Shown here: positions 56,963 to 64,000 of the stretch, one piece after another
How the letters are laid out: each line of letters begins with the position of its first letter
How positions within the stretch are numbered: position 1 is the stretch's first letter
Assembly (NCBI RefSeq): GCF_943734655.1
Contig: NC_071355.1
Span: 73,369,449 to 73,433,448 of the forward strand
Length of the DNA stretch: 64,000 nucleotides
Direction of reading: 5' to 3'
From: Sabethes cyaneus
Lineage: Eukaryota; Arthropoda; Insecta; Diptera; Culicidae
Program-made: the position numbers and the translations under genes
Notes under the pieces: generated by a model
Told to the model about the DNA's origin: nothing
Databases searched by the model: none
What the model saw: the letters and a program-made list of their open reading frames with translations, nothing else

Positions 56963-57160
56963 TACATACATACACACTTACATATACGCACATACATAAT
57001 ATACACACATAGATACATATACACATACATACACAAATACATACATACATACATACATACATACACACATACATACATACATACATACATATATACATAC
57101 ATACATACATACATACATACATACATACATACATACACGCATGCACACATACATACATTA
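56963..57160. repeat. (CATA)n microsatellite
   Basis: About 200 bp of CATA/CACA repeats. Frames of 82-89 codons on both strands (Thr/His/Tyr-rich on +, Met/Tyr/Val/Cys-rich on -) are purely repeat-encoded. Confidence 0.95.
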
Positions 57161-57169
57161 TATACAATC

Positions 57170-57636
57170 GACCCTTGATTGATACATTTTGGCTGCACGT
57201 TTTGAAAGTTTTAATATACAGTGCTTAAGTGCTAAAGTTTGAATAACTTTTGAAGGAATCATCCGATTTTCAATAACTCGGTTTCCTTTGATAGATCTCA
57301 ACAGTAATTTTCAAATAACAATAAATTGTAAAGTATTTTCCATTGAATTAATGCTTATATGTAACAAAAATATGTTTTAAATGCTTTTGTATCACATTTC
57401 TTTATGTAACTTTCAAACCACAAGCTCATTCATCATGAAATTTGGAAGTTAAGGGTTTGAAAGGCTTCCCTTTCAAATGCAATCAATTTTGTTCAAATCG
57501 GTTAAGGGACCTATGAGATAATGAAGTCCCATATTTTTCGTATTTTTATATATAACTTTTGAACTAAAAGTTCGATCAGTATGAAATTCAATAGCGACCA
57601 ATTTCTATACCTTTATACTATATATTTATATAGTAG
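57170..57636 (-). repeat. interspersed repeat ending in a TATA-rich palindrome
   Basis: Read on the minus strand, this starts at a near-palindrome (57607-57640) and continues AAATTGGTCGC...; it later has AACCGATTTGAACAAAAT and TTTGAAAG. That gives the same kind of word order as the repeat at 28842-29560. The 35-bp segment 57601-57635 recurs exactly in reverse complement at 63611-63645. The adjacent microsatellite fits the TG/CATA tract of this repeat type. Confidence 0.55.
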
Positions 57637-58480
57637 AAAGGCAAAACTGTGCGGAGAATGCAAACAATCCATCAACGATCTCGAGCCAGTGATATGCGGT
57701 CTGAGCGATGCATACTATCACATTAGCCAACAGTGCTGTGGCTTTAATTGCCGTGGATATAAAGATTTATTCGCTCAGGGCAAAATTGCATTTATTTGTC
57801 CTACCTGCAGGGATAAGTTAAATGGACGCAGCATTTGTGCTTACTTTGCTGATAAATCGGATGGTACCCAATCACAACCAGCGGCCGATACTAATTTGCC
57901 GTCGCAAGTTAAATTGCTGTCCGATGCTGTCGATACGCTGAGCAAAAAAATCGACAATTTAACAGCTGATACGCACCCCGCCGTGACACCCTCGTTATAT
58001 CCTACTACTCCAGCTGTTCCCGTGTATGGTTCAGCCCGATCTTTAAAACGCCGCCGCATCGATGGACAGGCACGTTCAACTGTTCAAGCACCGACAAACT
58101 GTGGCACAAAAATTATCGACCTGAGTGATCTTTCTGTTGCAAGCGTCACATCTACTGCTACCGAAAAGTTCTGGCTCTATTTGTCGAAATTAAATCCATT
58201 GATATCGAGTGATGACGTAAAGACGATCGTATCGCGCTGCCTGAACATTGCCGAGCCAAGTGACGTTGTTCGCTTAGTTCCCAAAGGAAAAGATGTGTCG
58301 ACTTTGTCGTTTGTTTCTTTCAAAATTGGACTCGATCCTGATACACGGGACGCCGCTCTGAATCCTTCGTCATGGCCTGCTGGTTTACTGTTCCGTGAGT
58401 TTATTGATCAGTCAAAAAACTTGGACTCGCGCCTGGAACCTGCCGCTTCACGAATGGAGGATGCTGTTGCAATGAATTAA
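57637..58480 (+). CDS. LINE ORF1 protein, 5'-truncated
   Basis: About 280 codons are open to a TAA at 58478-58480. The start codon belonging to the element is missing. The in-frame ATG at 57581 lies in flanking repeat sequence and would add a foreign leader. At the N-terminus is a PHD/ZnF-like cluster: C-G-E-C, V-I-C-G, Y-Y-H-I-S-Q-Q-C, and F-I-C-P-T-C. A short predicted coiled coil (L-S-D-A-V-D-T-L-S-K-K-I) follows, then a Pro/Thr linker with K-R-R-R. The C-terminal region (V-V-R-L-V-P-K-G, then T-L-S-F-V-S-F-K-I-G-L) matches the layout of CR1/jockey ORF1, which binds element RNA. ORF1 and ORF2 frames abut within 15 bases. Confidence 0.8.
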
Positions 58481-58494
58481 ATACAACGCGATGT

Positions 58495-61469
58495 TTGGTG
58501 GACGGTGGGAACCTTCGGGTTCCCGCCAAAGGCGAGTATCCGTATAGTACAAATAACTTTCCCGCTGTGTACAGTAATTCTATGTTACAGTACTCTGACA
58601 CGTATTCCAACGATATCGTCGTCTATTACCAGAACGTCAGGGGATTGAGGACGAAAGTGGACGATATCTTCTTGGCTTCTCGTGATTGCTGTTTTGATGT
58701 CATCATATTGACGGAAACCGGACTCAACGACTCCATTAATTCTGTGCAGCTGTTCGGCGAAAGATTCAACGTTTTTCGCTGCGACCGTTCGTCCCGTAAT
58801 AGTGATAAGCGGAGCTTTGGAGGTGTATTGATCGCTGTCGCCCGGCAGTACCCATGCGTTGCCCTCACGTCAGCACAAGCAAGTAGGTTAGAGCTAGTCT
58901 GTATTACCGCGAATATTCATGGGTTGAAAATTTTATTTGGTGCTGTGTACATTCCTCCCGCCAAAAGCCAGGATCCTGTTGTTATTGAATCGCACGTTTC
59001 TTCTATTCGTGAATTGTGCGAAAAAAACCCCTCAACTGATGCTATGCTCATTTGCGGTGATTACAATCAACCACGCATTGTTTGGGAATACAATGACGAC
59101 ATGATAAATCACACGAATACATCGCAGCTTCCCACTGCGAGTGCGGTTTTAGTTGACGGAATGGATTTCCTCAACCTCCAACAAGCCAACTTGAAACGTA
59201 ATCATCTTGGAAGGGTGCTTGATTTAGTTTTTTATTCTGCTGACCACGTTGTATCCGTTGACGAGTGCGTTGCACCATTACTTTCTGTAGACTCTCATCA
59301 CCCCCCATTGTTGATTTCGTTACCCGCTTTAAATGACCACTCCGAGAATCATACACCTTCAGAAAATGAACGACGAAAATTAAACTACCGCAAAATAGAT
59401 TTTGGCCTGCTCTCTGAACATTTACTTAACTATGACTTGGAGAATCTTCTTGAAATGAGCGACGTGGATGACATGGCCAATTTATTCTGTAACGCTATTA
59501 ACCGGTGGCTTCAATCAAATTTGCCTTTTGTTAAGCAACGTTCCACACCGCCCTGGAGTACTAATCGTTTACGAGCCTTAAAACGTTCGCGCAATACTTG
59601 TTTACGTAAATACCGACGCCGTAAATCCGCAGAATTAAAACGTGAATATAAACGTACCAGTGACGAGTATCGTCAGCTCAACGCCTCCCTGTATAAGTCA
59701 TATGTTCTCCGTGTGCAAACTAACCTGCGAAGAAACCCGAAAGATTTTTGGAGTTTTGTAAACTCGAAACGCAAATGCAATTCTATTCCCGCCAACGTAT
59801 ATCTTGATGGCTCAGAATCGTGCTCCACTACAGACTCCTGCGAAATGTTTGCATCCTTCTTCTCTTCGGTATTTGCAAATGAGTTCGCCTCCGACGCAGA
59901 AGCTGGTTTGGCTGCAATGAATGTTCCCGAAGGACTCGTCGACCTTGACACTTTCGAAATTACTCCAGTGATCGTAGATTGAAGCGATCATATTCCCCCG
60001 GACCTGATGGAATCCCAGCCGCTATTTTTTGTTGTTGCGCATTTGAGTTATCCGTACCACTTTGTTGTATTTTCAACAAGTCTTTTGCACAAGGAAAATT
60101 TCCCAGTATTTGGAAACGATCCTTTATGTTTCCCGTTCATAAGAGTGGCGATCGTCGGAATGTTAGGAACTACAGAGGAATTACCAGCTTGTCTGCAGCT
60201 TCCAAACTTTTTGAAATTATTGTGGGCACTGCCATGCTTAACCGTACCAAAAATTATATATCAGCCCACCAACACGGGTTCATGCCTGGCCGATCGGTTT
60301 CCACCAATCTACTCGACTTTACCTCCTTCTGCATCACGCAACTTGAAGAAAAAGCACAAGTCGACGCAGTTTACACGGACATAAAAGCTGCATTCGACCG
60401 GATCGATCATCGCATCCTTCTGCAGAAATTGCATCGTTTGGGAGCCACAGAGCAGCTATTGGCTTGGCTTGAATCATATTTACGCGATAGAGTATTGCAA
60501 GTCAAGTTAGAATCTACTGTTTCATCTGTGTTTACAAATAAGTCTGGTGTTCCTCAAGGAAGCAATATGGGGCCCTTGCTGTTCATATTGTTTTTTAACG
60601 ATGTAGTTATGGTACTAGAAACTGGATACGCACTTATCTACGCTGACGATCTTAAACTGTTTCTTACCGTGCGCTCCATCGACGACTGCCGTCGGCTCCA
60701 AAAATTGTTAGATGGCTTCGTGAATTGGTGTAAGATCAACTACTTGATAGTGAGCACAGCAAAATGTGAGGTTATAACGTTTCATCGCACTCCAAACTCT
60801 ATCATCTTTGACTACAATATAAATGGAAATACTCTCCGGAGGGTAGAGCAAGTTAGCGACCTCGGCATCTTACTCGATTCCAAACTTATGTTTAACGCTC
60901 ACCGTTCTGCTATTATTTCCAAAGCATCCCGACAGCTAGGATTTATCTCCAAAATCGGAAGAGATTTTAGGGACCCTCACTGCTTGAAATCTTTATACTG
61001 TGCACTAGTTCGTCCTTTGCTTGAAAACGCCTGCGTGATTTGGCAACCACATCAGCTCACCTGGATTCTAAGAATCGAACGCATCCAAAGACGATTTATC
61101 CGTATTGCCCTCAGAGAGTTGCCTTGGAGAGACCCAGAGAATCTCCCTCCTTATCGTGAACGTTGTCTTCTGCTCGGTTTGGACACACTAGAACGGCGCA
61201 GAAAAGTTCAGCAGGCAACGTTCGTAGCAAAAATTTTGAACAACGACATTGATTCGCCGACGCTGCTTTCAAAAGTGAATTTACGAGCATCTCAAAGATC
61301 TCTGCGAACTACGGCCTTATTGCACACGGAATTTCACCGAACCACGTTTGGGTACCACGAACCAGTGACGTCATGCATCCGGATGTTCACTCGGGTTGAA
61401 GAACTGTACGAATTTGGAGAGCCTACTCGAATTTTTGTTCAAAAATTGTCAAGAACTGATGCTTTGTAA
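58495..61469 (+). pseudogene. LINE ORF2: APE endonuclease and reverse transcriptase, one frameshift
   Basis: The frame is open upstream of 58495; the first in-frame ATG is 58582. The endonuclease motifs are all present: Y-Y-Q-N-V-R-G, L-T-E-T-G-L, G-G-V-L-I-A-V, A-V-Y-I-P-P, C-G-D-Y-N-Q-P, L-D-L-V-F and D-S-H-H-P. The linker has R-R-N-P-K-D-F-W-S-F-V-N. A TGA at 59980-59982 ends this frame, and the RT continues in another (from about 59983, S-P-G-P-D-G-I-P). Then follow R-N-Y-R-G-I-T-S-L, T-D-I-K-A-A-F-D-R-I-D-H, S-G-V-P-Q-G-S-N-M-G-P-L and Y-A-D-D-L-K-L-F (60639 on). The C-terminal L-P-W-R-D-P-E-N-L-P-P block leads to a stop at 61467. Catalytic residues look intact; only the frameshift obviously disables it. 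Confidence 0.88.
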
Positions 61470-61647
61470 GAGTTTGTGTGACCTTCATTAAGACATTGTC
61501 AGATGAATGTATCAAATAAAATAAATAAATAAATAAATAAATAAACACTCATGCAAAATGTACCACCTTCGCAAATAGAAGCGTCACTGATGGTGACGCG
61601 TGGCGTTTATATGGAAAAATATAAACCAGAGAGGCCAGTCTTGTTAA

Positions 61648-62761
61648 CCCATTTCCTCCCAGCAGCGTTGCGAAAACGCAACGCACTTTCATTTGATTCT
61701 AGAGAAATCCCGGTTGAAGATATCAACTTGGACCCTGAGAAACAAAGAAAGATTGGATCTAATCGACCTGTTTTTGCTCAAAGGTCAGATGTTACATGTA
61801 ACATAATTACAGCTGTGACAAAACAACATGTTTTGCTATTTTTCAGACAGTTAAGGAAAAATGCTCATAAAACTCGATTTTACCTCTATTAACGCCTGAC
61901 CTATCAATCAGTGTTAGTAAGAATCGGTTGCTGGCCAAAAAAAACTTTGTTTCATAATTTTGATTATTTTTGTAATTTTAAGATAGGTTTGAAGCTTTGC
62001 GTTGCGAAAACGCAACGCTAGGAAGTAACGATATTCAAAATTTGCAACGGAAACGTTTGTTTTCGTTCGTTCGCTGCGGTGTTTCATTTGATGTCGTTGC
62101 TTTTTAGTAAACAAATGAATGTAAATCTTATCTTTCGCTTATTTAAAATATCCCGGAAACATTATAAAATTTTACATAACATAGAATTCGCAGCTTCAAA
62201 CACTGATGGCAGATGGAGAAGCCGTTGTGAAAAGAGCGTAATAAAATTGTTAAAGTACCTTTGCCTCCAGAATATCTGGAGGAATTGAGTGATGGCAACG
62301 ACAGTATCATGGACCCAAATTTAAAGTTACAACCTTTCCGGAACGTGTTGGTAGGCATTTAATCATCTGCGATGACATGCATTTAGCATTGAAACTACAT
62401 ACTATGCGTCTAGTGCAAAGATGGTCTCCAACCCAAATGTTTCGATACCTATCATAAAACATAACATGTAATACTCTAAGTCGTTCATTTAATCTTTATT
62501 AACACTCAAAATCACAAAAAAAATCCCAAATTTGATTTAACGATAAAAAAGTATGAAGCATTTATACGCACAATAATGAAGGTATGCAAAAACGGTATAC
62601 CCTTAACGCCCAGCGTTGCGTTTTCGCAACGTAGCGTTGCGGGACACAGGGTCAAAATTAAAAATACATGTCAGCGGCTTTTTCTTAGTTGACCTAAAAG
62701 AGAATTTTCCTGAAAGCTTCAACTTTCTATCCCTGCTGGGAATAGTGTGGGGCTTAATGGG
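61648..62761. mobile_element. TTAA-flanked element with GCGTTGCG hairpins (piggyBac-like?)
   Basis: TTAA stands at 61644-61647 and 62762-62765, giving a perfect 10-bp inverted border TTAACCCATT...AATGGGTTAA. CCCAGCAG follows slightly further in at both ends. A hairpin GCGTTGCG-AAAA-CGCAACGC occurs at 61665-61684 and 61999-62018, and a variant with TTTT loop at 62613-62632. Short frames inside (69 codons at 62079) are not recognisable as transposase. The class is inferred from TTAA and CCC...GGG borders only. Confidence 0.62.
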
Positions 62762-62765
62762 TTAA

Positions 62766-63031
62766 TAATGGGGTCTTCGGTTTTACGCTGGCTGCAAAAG
62801 CTCGACTGCTACGGAGGGATTGAGGTCTTTCATAAGGTATCGCCTTCAAATTCTCTGAAGAGTATTCCATGTAGCCAAGTGCTTTCAAGTCGGCATCCTT
62901 GATCGGGTCTTCGCAGTACAAAGTATCCTTGACTATATTGGCGAAAACTTCAGTTTTTACGAGATGGAGACCACGGGAGGTTATACCAACCCTACTAACA
63001 CAATTAGTCATAAAGCAGCTGTGGCAACCAA
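62766..63031 (-). pseudogene. unidentified minus-strand reading frame, probably interrupted
   Basis: About 85-90 codons are open on the minus strand. The composition looks coding (C-H-S-C-F-M-T-N-C near the start, then a charged D-P-I-K-D-A-D-L-K-A-L-G-Y segment and A-I-P-Y-E-R-P-Q-S-L). The frame ends only because it runs into the terminal bases of the TTAA element. Skipping that element at the duplicated TTAA, the frame stays open for several dozen more codons on the other side. The sequence just upstream (CCACAG) could be a splice acceptor. I do not recognise the family: it may be a host exon, a retrogene or part of another transposon. Confidence 0.4.
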
Positions 63032-63605
63032 TTTAAACCCTATTTCAGTCGTGAAGTTTCCTTAACTAAAAATGCCAAAAGTGTCTTGCTTAGGAATGGG
63101 GGTAATTCAGGTCAGGTATGACAAGAAGGGGGAGGGACGGTTATCACGGTTTGCGAAGTGGTTGACTTTGTACCGATAAGAAGCGGCTTGTAACGTAGCT
63201 TGGTGTTAGCGTCGTAGTTATGACTCGGTTTTAGTTACCTTAATGGAGAGTTGCTCCATGTGCTGGCCGCAATGTCCTGAATGGTTTGTTTCCATTCGCT
63301 AATAGCTTCGTCATGACTATCAGTGATCGAGGAAACTACGCAGCTCAACGATGACATGACCCCCACCAACCATTTTCATTAGACTGACACACTCATCGCA
63401 CATCCATTCATAAAAGCCGTGTTTATTTTTGCGCATTAACCGTGTGTGATTTAATCTTAAAGCCTAAAATTGTTCACCATCAGCATGAACCGGTTTAGCG
63501 CAGTAATCGCAAGTTTTCCATCGTAAAACGGGTTGAAATTTAGAACAGTGATGGGAATGCATTTTTCCCGGAGACAGCTAATGTAAATTGACTTTTTACT
63601 ATATA
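63032..63605. other. no gene recognised
   Basis: Moderately GC-balanced sequence without open frames of note or delimited repeats. Confidence 0.4.
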
Positions 63606-63650
63606 CTTTATACTATATAAATATATAGTATAAAGGTATAGAAATCACTT
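63606..63650. repeat. TATA-rich palindrome, end of an interspersed repeat
   Basis: CTTTATACTATAT-AA-ATATATAGTATAAAG is a near-perfect palindrome followed by GTATAGAAATCACTTGG. Positions 63611-63645 are an exact reverse complement of 57601-57635. It resembles the hairpin head of the repeat at 28842. Confidence 0.6.
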
Positions 63651-63670
63651 GGAAACCCGGAAATGGGCTT

Positions 63671-63760
63671 AAACGTCTTTCTAAGACTTGACCCTTGACA
63701 GCCCTTCATAGCCGGCTGTTAGAGGACAGGACAGTTACGAGGCTAGTGTAACGAAAGCTT
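63671..63760 (-). mobile_element. diverged tRNA-derived SINE fragment
   Basis: The word order CTTGACC, CAGCC, GGCTGTTAGAG, ACAGGACAGTTAC, GGCTAGTG follows that of the SINE body (as at 15150-15230) with substitutions and a gap. The tRNA-like 5' part is not present. It could be a relative rather than the same subfamily. Confidence 0.45.
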
Positions 63761-64000
63761 TCACTCGTTATAATTTTGCTAAATAAAATGTTACTGTGGA
63801 TTCAGTACGTTTACTTTTCACGTTAGATTTGTCTTTTCAACCTGAATTTCACTATGATAGGGCTCAACAGAAGTTTATAGGTGAACAAAAGCTTCATTCG
63901 ACAAGTAGTTGGCGCCGCGGTAAAAATGATGATATTTTTATTTCGAGCTGTCAAAACACATAGAAAACTAAAATCATAAGAGGCGAATTTGATTTTTTTT
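63761..64000. other. no gene recognised
   Basis: Short AT-rich end of the window with no supported feature. Confidence 0.4.

Larger units (their letters stand above)
57637..61548 (+). mobile_element. CR1-type LINE, nearly complete
   Basis: This is the longest and best-preserved retrotransposon in the window. It has ORF1 (57637-58480), ORF2 (58495-61469), a short 3' UTR and a (TAAA)n tail (about 61515-61545). It lacks a 5' UTR and the start codon of ORF1, so it is slightly 5'-truncated. ORF2 has one frameshift near 59980. A PHD-like finger in ORF1, an APE-type endonuclease, an RT without RNase H and a microsatellite-like tail all suit CR1-type (Q/T1-like) mosquito elements; a jockey-clade assignment cannot be excluded by eye. 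Confidence 0.9.

Noticed and set aside
56909..57198. 82-89-codon open frames on both strands
   Set aside because: They are encoded wholly by the (CATA)n microsatellite; no stop codon arises in such repeats.

Overview
The window looks like a TE-laden stretch of a mosquito genome (Diptera: Culicidae, probably Culicinae). I infer this from a tRNA-derived SINE family, CR1/jockey-type, RTE-type and I/R1-type LINE fragments, a BEL/Pao remnant, many hAT-like and TTAA- or TA-flanked elements, and an abundant mosquito-style repeat with a GGCCCGGAGGGCC core. There are no operons, rRNA, tRNA or CRISPR features, and no bacterial-type gene order.

The only host gene I can recognise is a tincar (tinc)-like multi-pass membrane protein on the + strand. 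Its first coding exon is 10273-10832 and its second is 11567-11688. They join in phase across GT...AG intron boundaries, and a strong splice acceptor at 9987 lies upstream of the start codon. I found no later exon, so most of 11689-64000 is probably a giant tinc intron or the intron plus intergenic DNA. This is inference. 1-9987 would be the upstream intron or 5' flank.

Layout: 1-9 kb holds a hAT-like element (1781-3306) with an RTE fragment inside it, three CR1/jockey-type LINE fragments, an RTE-type fragment and a truncated SINE. 9.98-11.69 kb holds the tinc exons. 14.75-17.76 kb is a degenerate AATCCA-type tandem array carrying a SINE and a LINE. 18.2-19.7 kb is a long foldback element. 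23.3-28.7 kb is a block of MITEs, an I/R1-type LINE tail, an RTE fragment and a BEL/Pao pol/LTR remnant punctured by three small elements. 28.8-36.5 kb is sparse. 36.5-44.8 kb contains a long direct repeat, hAT-like elements and a multi-level nest. 48.65-54.2 kb is one decayed minus-strand LINE carrying a hAT-like element with its own inserts, plus a SINE split by another hAT-like element that itself carries a MITE. 57.6-61.5 kb is a nearly complete CR1-type LINE with one frameshift. A TTAA-flanked element follows at 61.65-62.76 kb and appears to interrupt an unidentified minus-strand reading frame.

Most insertions were placed by matching target-site duplications (TSDs) that I could read directly. 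Family names come from recalled protein and terminal-repeat patterns, not from searches.
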